Of a stretch of 64,000 nucleotides of DNA, positions 46,385 through 57,871 are shown piece by piece. The translations under genes and the position numbers were made by a program. How positions within the stretch are numbered: the first letter of the stretch is position 1; every line of letters starts with the position of its first letter. The stretch is from Desmodesmus armatus. Its lineage: Eukaryota > Chlorophyta > Chlorophyceae > Sphaeropleales > Scenedesmaceae. Below the pieces are notes generated by a model. The model was not told the origin of the DNA, searched no databases, and saw only the letters and a list, made by a program, of their open reading frames with translations. The stretch lies in the NCBI GenBank assembly GCA_007449985.2, contig VIIQ02000179.1, forward strand, positions 62,001 through 126,000. Reading direction: 5' to 3'.

Positions 46385-47869
46385 AAGGGGTGTTGACTCC
46401 CCTAACTCCCTGTCCCACCCCATGTAGCAAGGGGGTAGATGGTGGGAGTTAGTGATTCTGGTTGCACAGCTGTGTTGCACGTGGTCTGACAGGGCCAAAG
46501 CGACATAGTGGAAATTTTAACACCCGTAAGCTCCCAACTTCCACGATTTCCTGGCCTCAAGCCAATTTTAGCTCCCAACTCCCACCAAAAAGACCCTTAT
46601 GAGGGAGTTAGTGGGAGTTAGGCACCCAATCAAGGGAGTTAGCAATGGCATGTCACAAAGGCTATTTCCCGCCATTTTTGGGGCCCCCCCAAAATGGCCG
46701 GGTTCAACCTGCCATCGTCCAAATCAATGGCAAGTTCCCACACACCAAGGCATACGGCACATTTGCTGGTGAATTTGTTGCTGCTGCTTGCTCCCCACCC
46801 GCTGTTCAGACAAGGCATGCAACATAGGGCCGGGATGCATTCGCTGTCTCCCATTGGGGCACGCCGGGGACAGGGCGTGCCAGTGTGTAGGCAGCACACT
46901 CTGGCACTTGCCAGCAATGGGGCCGGTAGATGCGCCGTGAGGCTTCAACGGTTGGCCTTTGCATGCTCACAAGATTGTGCAAGTCACATGTTATGTAGTG
47001 TGCACAACAGGAAAAGGCGTTGGGATCTGTCAAGGGAGCAGGCACTACTGCAGACACAAGTGCATGTTGTCTGTTGTCACACCTATCTAATTAGGCCGGC
47101 TTTGGTTGGCCCCAAAGCCCTGCAGTATGGCGGTGACATTGGGAATGCAGCCAGGGGTGCCTCTGAATCCGTTGAATTGCAGGTCGAGTAAGGCTTTCCT
47201 AACACCGTCGGTGCAGCTGCGGATCTTAAATACGGAGGGCAGGCTGATGGTGCCCAGCATGTGAAGTGCGATTGCACCTTCTTGTGCTGTTGTGGGGTGT
47301 TTGTGACCTATTATCTGTGACGCTCAGCGGCTATTGGGGCAAACTCAAGAACAACATGTCAATTACATAGCTATTTATCCACACAGCTGCCATCCCTACA
47401 CATGTATGCAGCCAGGGCTGAGCCCTTTACGTCTTCTTACCTGGGTCTTGACTTGCGGCCTGCTCAGAATGATCAGCTGCTGTCAGCCCACCACTTGCCG
47501 CAAGTTGTTGAACAGCCCATGGCGGAGCCTGGGGGCCCCTGGGCCCTTACAGCTGCACATCCTGTGTCCTGAGCAGCTAACTCCCCTAACTCCCTGGCTA
47601 AATCTCTCAACTCCCTGTTCATGCCTTGCCACTAACTCCCACTAGCTCCTAACTTCCTTGATTTTTGGCCTGCAAGCCATTTTTAGCTCCCAACTCCCAC
47701 CAAAAAAACCCATTTTTTGGAAATATTTGGGAGTTAGTGGGAGTTAGCGTGCACGTAGCCCTGTGAGGCTGAGTGCAATCTATCTGTCATTTTACATTTA
47801 CTAACTCCCACCATCTACCCCCTTGCTACATGGGGTGGGACAGGGAGTTAGGGGAGTCAACACCCCCTT
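46385..47869. mobile_element. 1.5-kb non-autonomous DNA transposon, 8-bp target duplication
   Basis: The ends are inverted repeats of about 70 bp: 46385-46453, starting AAGGGGTGTTGACTCCCCTA, and 47800-47869. They are identical except for one extra G/C near the tip. TGCAAAGG flanks both sides directly (46377-46384 and 47870-47877). The paralogous block at about 12430 has the unfilled site TGCCAAGGACTGAAGAAAGC. GGGAGTTAG-type motifs recur in both orientations through the subterminal regions. A 165-codon frame at 46694-47191 shows no transposase motif. An 8-bp duplication points to the hAT group, though hAT ends are usually short, so the superfamily is tentative. Confidence 0.8.
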
Positions 47870-47877
47870 TGCAAAGG

Positions 47878-48440
47878 ACTCAAGAAAGCCACACCACCAG
47901 CGCCTGCCAACAGCAGATTAATGCTAGCACTAGTTCAGCACAAGGGGTGTGCTACTCAGCAGGTCAGGATGTCTGGCCAAGATTTGGCACAACATCAGAG
48001 GTGCAGGAGCTCCCCAACATCTGGCACAGCACCTGCAGGAGACGCCACGCTGGCTACATGCATAGTAGCCTGACACAGCAACCCTCCGCCTATATTACAG
48101 CATGTGCTGAAATTGTTGAGAGCACCTTATTGCAGACATGGCAGCAACAGGCCATGGCTGACACATTGCTGCTCCTTCCACTGATGCTGCTGGCGCTTGT
48201 CGTACAGGACAGCGTGTCTGAGGGCTTTGAGCATTGGCAGCAGCTTGCGCACCAACTGGTCATGTGCTTGCACAAGCCAGCCGCCTGCAGCAGCTGTGCG
48301 GCACTATATGGACATCAAATCAGGTGCGTGCTGGTCTCCAAACCAGGCCAAGCGTGAGCACTGCTGCTGCACAAACAGCAGTGCAGCAGCAGCAGCAGGA
48401 TCGGTGATGTGATGACTGGGTGTACTGTGGTGGTGCAACC
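47878..48440 (+). pseudogene. Conserved coding-like segment of repeat block, copy 2
   Basis: This is the counterpart of 12440-13020. The plus-strand frame to 48357 includes VVQDSVSEGFEH, QQLAHQLVMCLHKPAACSSC and a short tail. Its frame agrees with copy 1 over the central 45 codons and diverges on both sides. Function is unknown. Confidence 0.35.
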
Positions 48441-50100
48441 TGGACAGCAGGCAAGTGCATGCTAAGCAGCAGTGGTCTCAACACCACCTGCATTCCGCAT
48501 TCCTTTTGCGTGCTCAGAGGCAGGCAGGGTTCTGACAATGCATATGACGTGTGGCAGAGCACTGTGCACTGGCGGTTGGACACTTGGGGGATTTTTATTA
48601 ACTGATGGCCTGCCAATGTCGCGGGGGTGTTGCACACGTTATGCAGCTCTCATCATTGTGACAGATCACAGAGACAATGGGCTCCTGCTGAATCAGGTGT
48701 TGTGTGCTGTGGATGTATTGTTGCAGGCCAAGTTGCACGGTGGTTGAGCTGCTGGGTGTGAGTGGAGGACCCTGTGCTAAACGCGCTGCGATATGCTGAG
48801 CCATGTAAGCGCACAGAGATGGTGGGTCACCCGGGGTGTACTGTTGCAGTCAGACTCCAGTGTGGCAGCGTGGGAAGGCAGACGCAGCCGCACCGTGCTG
48901 TCCGCTCAGCTGAACCTGCAGCCATGCTGCCGCCACCCATGCCTATGATGTACAGCAGCAGCAGCTTCCCTGCTCTTTGTAAGAGTTCAACACATGCGGC
49001 CTCTCTTCCCAGGCACACATGTGGCCCCAGCAGGAAGGCTGCACACTGAATGTTACTAACCGCAGCCGCAGTGACAGCGATGTTGCATTGGCCTGTAGGT
49101 GTTGGGTATGTCTGAGCAGACGCTTTTGGTTACCGAAGCTGTGTGTTCTGTCCATGCACCCCGCTGCCCCCACCCTCGACAGGCTTATCGCTGGGTAGCT
49201 CTGATCCCAAGCGCCCAAAGTCCAAGTGCTGTCAAAGGAGAGGGAATCACATATGCTGCAGGCTGGGACATTGCAGCTGCCGCAGCTGTCAAGGCAGTGG
49301 CAGCGGCGGCAAAGCCTTGCAAAGGTGCGCTTTTCAGGGCTTGGGGCAATGGTGCGCATGAGAACAGAAGGGTTAGGGCGGGAGGCTGAGGGAAGGGGGA
49401 GGAGTGATAGCCCACAGCGGGCAGCTGCAGAAAACATCAGTGTTGGCAATGCTTGGCCAAGTGCTTATGATTTTGTCACTTGCTATTACCCTTGCGCTGG
49501 CGTCATGCCATGGGCTATGGGCCATAACCTGCTGGTGCACTCTGTTATGACTCCACACGCAGGATCAAGGCATGAAGCGACCTGGCAGCAGCCTGTAGAG
49601 ACTTGGAGGCAGGCTCAACAACTGCTGGCCCCCCAGCTGAAGTTTGCTGCAGCAAGATAGCTGCAGCAGCAGCACGAGGGGGAGCCGCAACAGCTGCAGC
49701 AGCAATGAAAGTGTGTGGGCGGCTGGCAGTGACACAGCTTATGCAGCAGGGGCCGCCCCTTGGCAATGTCTGCAACACAGCCAGCACCTGCAGCAAGTGC
49801 CAGCAGAGGCCGTACATCTCCAGCGATGGGAGCGCTGCGCTGATTGTCTTTGTGTTCGGCACCCACCACAGCAGCGGCACTGCTGGCGACACTCTTTGCG
49901 TTCAGCACCTTCTACAGCAGCAGCAGTGACAGGCCCCGGCCTCTTGCAGCCGCTGCAGGGCAGCACAGCGGCAGCAGCGGAAAGGTGGCGCAAGACAGCA
50001 GAGCCCCGGGCTGAGCCAGCTGCACGGCTGACAGCAGCACCGCCGTGCGCGGCAACCCTGCAGCAGTAGCTCCAACAGCAGGCATGGGAGGCTGCTGGTG
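48441..50100 (+). other. No resolved gene
   Basis: One exon-like piece follows a CAG near 49184 and reads AYRWVALIPSAQSPSAVKGE, then GITYAAGWDIAAAAAVKAVA to a GTGCGC donor near 49325. Further Ala- and Gln-rich frames (49600-50070) follow from GCA repeats. The interval lies upstream of pseudogene E2 and may be part of the same decayed gene. Confidence 0.3.
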
Positions 50101-50102
50101 GG

Positions 50103-50860
50103 GTGGGCGGTGACTATCCGTTGTGCTGGTTTTGTTGTGCTGCGGCTGAACTGGCGGCTGTGTGTGGCGGTGTTCATGGTCTACTGTGTCACACTCAGCA
50201 TCTTCTCTGGCTTAGTGACAGGTGCGTCAGCTGCTTGCGCTTTTGGGCGCTGACGAGTTCATGTCCTTTCAAACAAACCGGCACCAGCACCTGCGCCCGG
50301 CGGTGTTGTCTCAGGCCGCTGAGGACTTGAAATGGCAATGACGCCCAGCAACAGCAGCCGCAGCCGCTGCAGCGCCGCCTTGTCTTAGGTGTGCTTGCGC
50401 TGGACGTTGTTCATGGTTAGCTGCCCTGTGCTGCTTGGGATCCTGGCCTGCAGGGAACGTCCACTCCGCCGCGCTGCTGAGCTGGTACTCCGTCCTGCTG
50501 CTTTTCACCTCAACGTGGCTGACTTCCTGGGCCGATGCATCCTGCCAGGCTGGAGCTCAACTGGCGCCCCTCGCACATCACCCTGCTGGCCCTCACGATA
50601 TTGCGGGCGGCGCTCAGCCCGCGGTATGCGGGCCTGGCCGTCTACTTGGCATCCGAAGTGGCATTTTTCGTGCTCACCTCTTGCGCTCGGTGTCAGCAAT
50701 GCGCGGCTTACTTCGCTGATGTTCTGTGCGGCCCCGAGGAGACTGCACCCATCTGCCGCAGAGCTGGCAAGCATGGTCTTTGTGTTTGCGGGCTTGCCGG
50801 GCTGGAACGCGGGCGCCTGCCTGGGCTGGCTGTGGACCGTGGGAAAGATGTAGGGCAGCG
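50103..50860 (+). pseudogene. Pseudogene E2, paralogue of E1
   Basis: This matches 31986-32880 throughout. It keeps LNWRPSHITLLALTILRAAL followed by hydrophobic residues and ARCQQCAAYF, and the earlier GASAACALLGADEFMSFQTN. The frame of the first hydrophobic stretch (SAALLSWYSVLLLFTSTWLT) does not connect to the LNWR frame, so at least one frameshift is present. It probably derives from a multi-pass membrane protein. Function is unknown. Confidence 0.45.
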
Positions 50861-51404
50861 ATTCTTGGGGTGCAGTATGTGCTCATGTTGTCACAGCGTG
50901 TGTGCCTCCTGGGCTTGTACAGCTTCCAATGCTGCAAAGCATCTTGGGCACGGTTGGTCGCATATATGTGGCTGACAATGCACTGCTCGGCATTTGCGCA
51001 TGCTGACCAACGCCTCGGACAACCTTGGACTCACTTGCGTCACGACGTCGCAAGAAAACTGCTCGCATAATCTCTGCATCGACCAATGCTGTGGCACCCA
51101 CCGCTGTGGCTAGTATCGCACGTATCCTCAATATGGGGGAGGTTGTTACAAGTGGATACTTTCACCGCTGAGCGGTACTCTCCACACGGGATGAACTGGG
51201 AAGACACACCTGCAAGAAAAACCTGCAGCAAGACCGGCAAACAAGACCAGCCCCCAAACAAAAACACACCACCAAGGGCAACTGCCACACACACCAGGTA
51301 TAGGATCGTGCATTCATGACTCAGCTGCAAGCTGGTAGTCTCCACACACCGTGCACGCACACACATGGGTCAGTCTTTCAGACAAGTCTCAACATAGGCA
51401 GAAG

Positions 51405-52330
51405 TTAACAGATCAAGCCAATCATTTGCTGTGCTAGCACGCAGAGCAGGACCCACAACACAGCTACTACTAGTGCTCCTGCTGCCAATGCTAAGGTGTC
51501 AGAGTGCCGTACCCCGAGCCCGAGCAACTGCGTAGACAGGGGTGAGCTTTTCGCACGGTGCAAGCAGGCTGGGTAGGGCATAACAGCCACATAGCCGTCC
51601 GGTTGCTGAATAGGGCGCACCCCAAACAAATTGCCCTTACCCAGCAGGTGCCTTATATACACGTCCATAGCTGCAATGCAACGGGCCAGCTGAGTTTGGT
51701 GGGTGGTGCCGAACACAAGCTGCATGCACCGCTGCACTGAGTCCCCACCACCATAGGCAAATACTGAAGCATACTTGTCCCTGATATGATCATATGCGGG
51801 GCACTCTAAGACAAAATGTAGCAAGTCCTCAGGCCTGTCCCCCCCACACCTGGCTACAAGTGTGTTATGCCACTCAGCACGCAACCCCCTACCAGAGCAG
51901 AGGGGGCAGGTTCGCCCATGCTGTTGTCCCCCACCATGCAGGCGTCCACTCAAGTGGTGTCCGCCAAGCCGGTACCGTCCCAAACACCGCAAGATCCCCC
52001 TAGGCAAGCATAGCTGATGGAAGCTCGGGGCATTGTCCCTCCCATGTACTACATTGGCCTCAAGGGCATGCACCCATGCGGCATGCGTCCTAAGATGGGT
52101 GCTGAGTGACACACCTGCCCTAGGGTCAGCGCTAGCAAAAACGACAGCCTGCCAGTGGGCCGCCTGATATCGCAAGGCAGCATGCATCACCGCTTCCTTG
52201 GTGATGTTGATGGCTTTGATGGAATCAACAGTCACCCCCGGTGTGCCTGAGCGCCACATGTCCCCCTCCACAAAGCCAATATCTTCCAATCCTTCCAACA
52301 AACAGAAAGTCCAACGCACCCTTTCAACAT
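51405..52330 (-). CDS. C-terminal part of the LINE polyprotein
   Basis: The frame resumes the LINE protein with DVERVRWTFCLLEGLEDIGF and runs about 300 codons to a TGA. It contains CPLCSGRG, HNTLVARCGG and LLHFVLECPAYDHIR, giving a C-x2-C...H-x4-C zinc motif. It ends with a hydrophobic segment (LALAAGALVVAVLWVLLCVL). Its relative at 32930-33495 shares the zinc motif and the LECP-YD..R signature but is clearly another family member. Confidence 0.75.
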
Positions 52331-53764
52331 CATGTCTATGTCCGCTAACCACACCTGGTGGGCCAGCCGGTCGGGCTCCATGGCTGCCAGCTTGGCCCAC
52401 CAACTAGCTGCCAGGGACAGCCACCGACACGGTAGGGAGGCTCGGTGGGTGTCCCTCAACAGGACGTCGCGACTGGCGGTGCGATGTGCCCCATACAGCT
52501 CGCGTAAAAACAAGAAGTGCACGTCGTCTGCTTTGCAGGCGCGGCCTGCGTGAGCGTCAGTCAACCATTTGTGGCACATGGAAGGCCCCCAGATATGTGC
52601 CCCATATGAAAGGACCGGGTCCACCAGGATGTCAAACATTCGCATGCGGAGATCACCCTGTGAGATGTGGTGAAGCCGCAACAGATGCAGCAAACCGAAC
52701 AATGCTTTGCGGCCTTTCGACGCAAGCTGACCGCTGGCTGTATCGAACCCCTTCGTCGCATGTAGCTGCAGCCCCAGGTATGTGCAACTGTCCTCGTATC
52801 TCAATGCTTGCCCCCTGTAGGTCAAGATATCCGCAGGGCAAGTAGCACCCGGTCGCCGGAACACGACAACATGTGTCTTAGCCAGTTTGACTTCCATGTC
52901 AAACAACCGGCAGAAAAGGGACAAGCAGTCCAACAGCTGCTGTATGTGGTGGCAAGCCCAAGCCAACAGGTTAACGTCATCGGCGTACATCACGTCTGGG
53001 ACGCGAAGGTTGCCGATGACGGGCCCGGCGCCAGGCACTCGTCGCAGGATCAACTCATGCAATAAACCCATAAACAGTCCAAACAAAAGTGGAGACAGCT
53101 CACTGCCCTGCCGGGTGCCACGGTGCGTCTGGAACGCCGGGCCCAGGCGGCCATTCACACACACACGCACCAACACCCTGTCATACAATGCAGTGACGGC
53201 CTCTAAGAATGGTCCATGCACCCCCAACTCCCTGCAGCGCGCTATCAACAGATCACGTCTAACGAGGTCAAAAGCCTTCCTAAAGTCAACAAATACAGCC
53301 CAAAGACGGGAACGCTGGGGGGAAGACCCCTGGCCTGTCCATTGCACCTGTGATATCAGGTGTTGCATTGTGAACAATGCATCCAAGCACCCATATTTGC
53401 CCCTGAACCCACACTGTGTCGGAGCACGAATACCCTCTCGTTCAACAATGCGGTCAAAGCGCCGATGCAGTATCCTATCCAGCACACGCCCAAACACACT
53501 GCCAACCCCGATGGGGCGGTAGCAGTCTTTGTCAGATGGCGCTTGTGACGCCTGCGGCTTAGGGACAGGGGTGACCTTGCAGCACATCAGTTCGTCACAG
53601 CCGCCGCCACTAGCTGAGGTTGATGCCTTGTACATGACACTTGTCACACACTCCACAAAAGGGGGGCACCCATAGGACAACTCACCACCCTCTGCTGCAG
53701 CCGTGTCTGCTGCCCCGCTGTCTGCGGCAGGTGCTTTTAGCAGTTCGCAAGTAAGGCCTTGCAA
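52232..53764 (-). CDS. Reverse transcriptase ORF of the LINE
   Basis: This frame of about 510 codons encodes an RNA-dependent DNA polymerase, which copies element RNA at a nicked target. The fingers and palm motifs are in the expected order, and both Asp residues of YADD and the Asp of FVDF are intact, so the catalytic site itself looks undamaged. The frame probably begins at a non-ATG position because the true start is missing upstream. Its last roughly 30 residues (after ADIDMMLKG) are out-of-frame sequence caused by the shift into the next frame. Confidence 0.85.
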   Translation of the reverse strand: MQGLTCELLKAPAADSGAADTAAAEGGELSYGCPPFVECVTSVMYKASTSASGGGCDELMCCKVTPVPKPQASQAPSDKDCYRPIGVGSVFGRVLDRILHRRFDRIVEREGIRAPTQCGFRGKYGCLDALFTMQHLISQVQWTGQGSSPQRSRLWAVFVDFRKAFDLVRRDLLIARCRELGVHGPFLEAVTALYDRVLVRVCVNGRLGPAFQTHRGTRQGSELSPLLFGLFMGLLHELILRRVPGAGPVIGNLRVPDVMYADDVNLLAWACHHIQQLLDCLSLFCRLFDMEVKLAKTHVVVFRRPGATCPADILTYRGQALRYEDSCTYLGLQLHATKGFDTASGQLASKGRKALFGLLHLLRLHHISQGDLRMRMFDILVDPVLSYGAHIWGPSMCHKWLTDAHAGRACKADDVHFLFLRELYGAHRTASRDVLLRDTHRASLPCRWLSLAASWWAKLAAMEPDRLAHQVWLADIDMMLKGCVGLSVCWKDWKILALWRGTCGAQAHRG

Positions 53765-53825
53765 GTCATATATTGCATGCTCTCTTGGCGTCCGTCAGTC
53801 GGAACACTGCAATGCACCGCACCAT

Positions 53826-53875
53826 GCTCGGGCAGCAGTGCTCGGGCAGCAGTGCTCGGGCAGCAGTGCTCGGGG
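53826..53875. repeat. 14-bp tandem repeat, three and a half units
   Basis: GCTCGGGCAGCAGT is repeated exactly at 53826, 53840 and 53854, followed by a partial unit. It lies between the LINE 5' end and gene B. Confidence 0.9.
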
Positions 53876-54108
53876 TCACCTCGGGCTGTCTAATCACCAC
53901 GCTTAGCGTTGCGCAGGAGCGCCAGGGTGAGTTCGGCTTTGATACCGTGCCTGGCTCGGACAGCAATGATTGGCCTTCCACGAAACTACCCTCCAGCAGC
54001 TCAACTGCCCAAGTAAACTTCAAGATGTGTGCGTTCCTTGTGCATTGCTAACTTGCTGTTGCCCAGACTCAGGATTGTGCAGAACACACCATCTGCCCCT
54101 GCCCTGCA

Positions 54109-56774
54109 ATGCAGGTGTGCGCGCGCCAGCAAGCTCGTCAGTCATCACAGGACCAACAGGCAGTAGAGACACACTCCAGCAAGTCAGACAGCCAGTCCAG
54201 TGGGTCCAGCACCAGCAGTGAAGAGGATGATGAGGATGAGCAGGTCATGACAGGGCCTACCATGCAGAGGCAGAGGGCAGCAGCAAGCAGGCGCAGTGGG
54301 GCTGCACGGTATGGCCAGCAGCTGCAGGCAGGTGCTGCACAGACACCGGCAGCAGCAGCAGCAGCAGGAGGAGGAGATGCAGCAGGGTCTGCCGAACAAG
54401 CAGCAGCAGCAGCAGCAGCAGCAACAGGTCAGCAACAGCATGCTTTACACAAACCGTACTCAACCCTACTGGTGTGTGAGGCAGTGTTTCGTAGTATTAC
54501 ATACATATCCAGCGTGTTGTGCACAGACCTCTCAGGCTTGCACTCTGAAGGAAGCTGTGCAGTGAAGGTCTCAGTGGTGTTGCACCCCCCAGGATGGGAC
54601 GTATCAGGGGACTGCAGCGCTTACGTGCAGCAGCAGCAGCAGAGCAGCACACTGGCAGCCCAGCAACAGCAACAGCGGGTAAACAACAGCAAGAGCTTCG
54701 GGCCTTTTGCGGGTACGATCAAACAACGCCCAAAAGGGGTCCTGCAGGTCACGGGGCTGAGCAATGATAGCCAGCTCACTCCCTACTGGAACCGCAGCAA
54801 GCCATACACACTGGTCCTCCAGGAGCGGGTGAGAGCTGACGTTGGGGACAGGGGTGTCTGCCAGTGGATGCGTATGTGAGCTGCGTTGTCATGTAATGAC
54901 ACTTGTGTGGTGAATTGTTAGTGCCCGGCACTATGGCTAGCTATGGCTAGCTACCTCTAGTGAGACTTGAGCACAGCAAAATGGTCAACCGTAGCGTGAC
55001 GCTACGGCGACGTTGCGGCGCAACAGAATGGCTTACATTGTATGATCACGTCCCTTCTTGCAGGGCCCTGACACAGATGGCACCCCTCATCTTGTGCTGC
55101 ACATACAACCTGGCAGCCCAGTTGAGCCCAGGAACATGTACGGCCAAATCATCAGCCGTACTGGTGAGGGCAAGGGGCTGCAGGTGTGCCCTGGCAGTGT
55201 GCAGGAAGTGACATCAGAGGTGAGCACAGATCACTGAAGTCGGCGCTCAAACCAAAGTACGAGACTGCTGTGCCACATCACACATATTTTGTCAGTTTGC
55301 GTGGCATGGCATGTGGTCTCACCGACAGGTGTTGATTTAGCGTGATACTCAACCCGAGTCACCCATGGTCATCAGCACTGGTTGACCATGCTCTGCATGG
55401 GCACATGTGATCTCCATTGAGCTTGTTCCTCCTGCCAGTGGGACAGCCAGGCAGTTTGCTTGAACTGTCTGCAATGCAAGCCGATGAGACTTACTCTCTG
55501 TCAGTGCGCCGCTGACTTGCAGGCAGGAGAGGTCTGTGTGCACCCCAACAGCGCGGGCAGGCCAGACGTAACTTGTGTGGCAGTCCCCAAGGTCCTCCTG
55601 TGCTCCCAGTTGACTGCCGCTGTCGCATTCCCTCTGGTGATCACTCTGACAGCGCTGGAGCAGCAAGCAGCAGGTGATGTTTATGAAGTGTGTGCCAGGG
55701 CTTGCGAATGTCTTGCATGCGGGACCGACTCAGTGCAAGCAAGCATTGTGCCAAAAGTCAGGAGTGTGCACTTGACTGAGTAGTTGTCCCTTTGCCACAT
55801 AATGGGGGAGTATGTCACATGGACCTTTTTGCCAAACAACAATGGCATTGGCCACCAGGGTCAAGCCAGGTGAACCTCATGATAAACAACTGGGCCCCTT
55901 TCAAAATTCTTTGCACATGGCACCATGCAGCACTCGAGACACTCGTCAATAGCTGCTCTTAGAGTGACTATCAATTTTTTGCATGTACATGCACATGTGC
56001 AGCCATCCATGCTGTTACTGCAGCGGCAAAGTCAGGTGTATGTGCAGCATGTCATGTGATGCAATTGCGCCACATCTGAATCCATGTGCTGTCTGCCTGC
56101 AGGGATCCCTGACCGTCCTGTGGGGCAGTGGGAGGGCATGAAGCTGTACTGGTGTGCTCGAGACAAGATTGTGACTTGGAAGCACTACCAGTCCCACCCT
56201 CTAGCAGCATACAAGGGGCGGAGGATAGCCAAGATGTCCCTTCTGCCGCACCAGGACAGCTACATGCTCACGCTCACATTGGCACCTCCACCAGCAGCTG
56301 CAGCAGCTGGTGCCCCCACTCCCGCCGCCGCCGCTGCTGCTGCTGCTGCCGGTGTGTCATCTTCTCCACCCCTTGCATCACACAACAGCGCTGCATCTGT
56401 TCCAAGCCCCGGCCCACACCTGGCCCCAGCACAGCCAGCTGCTGCTGCTGCAGGCGCCAATGCAAGGGCGCTGCCAGCCTCACCACCAGCAGCAGCAGCA
56501 GCTGCGGCAGCTGCGGCAGCTGCGGCAGCAGCAGCAGCAGCAGCAGTACATCCAGTGACAGCAGCAGGGTTGGAGCAGTCGCTGTCTGACCAAGCAGGGA
56601 CTTACCCAGCCACCCCTACAGCTGCATCCCCTGCAGCTGCAATGCTGCCCCTCAAGCGCTCAGCAGCAGAGCTGCAGCAGCAGCACCCTATCTGGCAGGG
56701 CATTGCTGCAGCAGCAGACGCAGCATTGTCGGCAACTGGGCGAAGCGGCAAGAAGCCTCGGCACGGGAGGCTGG

Positions 56775-56811
<37 letters not shown>

Positions 56812-57161
56812 GCCAGCAAGCACAGTGCCGCAGAACCAACCTGCCCCAGCAGACCCTCAGTGCAACTGGCAGGCACCACCACAGGCCCCTCAGGCAGCTG
56901 ATCCAAGTGAGCCAGCAGCAGCAGCGGCAGCGGCAGCAGCAGTAGCTGCTGCTGCTCAAGGCTCTGCTGCAGCAGCCTCTGGTGGAGCTGTGTGGCCCCC
57001 AACCCCTGCAGGACTGACAGCAGTAGCAGGAGTTGCAGGCAAGCAGGCGTCAACAGCACCCAACAGGCCAGCACCCCACCTTGGCCCGCAGACAATGCTG
57101 CTGCCCATCAGGCAGCCTGCCATGCAGCTGCTAGCAGCAGGACAGCAGCAGCACCAGGCAG

Positions 57162-57192
<31 letters not shown>

Positions 57193-57830
57193 CGCAATCC
57201 TCCCAGTGGCCACTAATGCAGAGAGGCTTCTAGCAGCAAGCAGCCGCAGCCAGCACCATGCACTAGTGAAGCTTGAGCACATGGAGCTGCAGCAACAGCA
57301 GCAGCACTGGCAGGGGCGGCAGCAGGCACAGCAATCACCAATGCTGCCAGCAGGCAGGGCAGGTGGTGTCAGTGCTGCTGGCAGCGGCATACCCTGGAGC
57401 GGCACTGCAACTGCCAACAGGGCGATGGCCGCTGCAGACCGCAAGGCCCCACAGCTGCAGCAACTGCTTCCTGGCGGTATAGCAGCGGCTGCCCAAGGCC
57501 CACTAGCAGCACCAGCAACTGCAGCAACTGCAGCTGCAGCAGCAGCAGGCCTCGTGGCAATCAAGCAGGAGCTTCCACCAGTGTATGACCTGACAGCCGA
57601 CTCGGATGATGAGCGAGAGGAGGGTGGGCCTCCCCAGCACAGTCAGCAGCAGCAGCCCCTTCCAGCACTCCTGCAAGTACTACCGCCTCCTGATGCCGCA
57701 ACTGCATCAGCAACAGCAGCGGCTGCGGCGGCTGCAGCTTGTGCCAACAGCTCTGGAGCAGCAGTGCATCCTGGCATTCAGCCGCCTGTCCCCACCACCC
57801 CTGCTGCTGCTGCTGCCGGACCTGGTGCAA

Positions 57831-57871
<41 letters not shown>

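Larger units (their letters stand above)
44240..48400 (+). repeat. Segmental repeat block, copy 2
   Basis: This is the partner of 9340-13000, in the same orientation. It has two MITE-like units instead of four and carries a 1.5-kb transposon that copy 1 lacks. Landmark order is otherwise the same. Confidence 0.8.
51131..53880 (-). mobile_element. LINE with reverse transcriptase, frameshifted and 5'-truncated
   Basis: Minus-strand frame 53764-52232 holds a reverse transcriptase: YRPIGVGSV, FVDFRKAFDLVRRD (about residue 158), GTRQGSELSPLLFG (about 216), the catalytic MYADDVNLLAW (about 259) and YLGLQLHATKG. Frame 52403-51405 continues the protein after a one-base shift near 52315-52330. It carries the LINE zinc-binding tail (CPLCSG, then HFVLECPAYDHIR) and a hydrophobic C-terminus. 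No endonuclease domain is present and an in-frame stop lies about 16 codons upstream of the usable frame, so the 5' part is lost. The 3' end reads TGTAACAACCTCCCCCATAT at about 51131. RT and zinc-tail identification is firm; the clade (L1/RTE-like) is not decided. Confidence 0.9.

Noticed and set aside
55440..55522. SP-RING or zinc finger in gene B from CLQC...CQCAAD
   Set aside because: The stretch lies in an intron by comparison with gene A, and Cys/His spacing does not match any RING-type finger.
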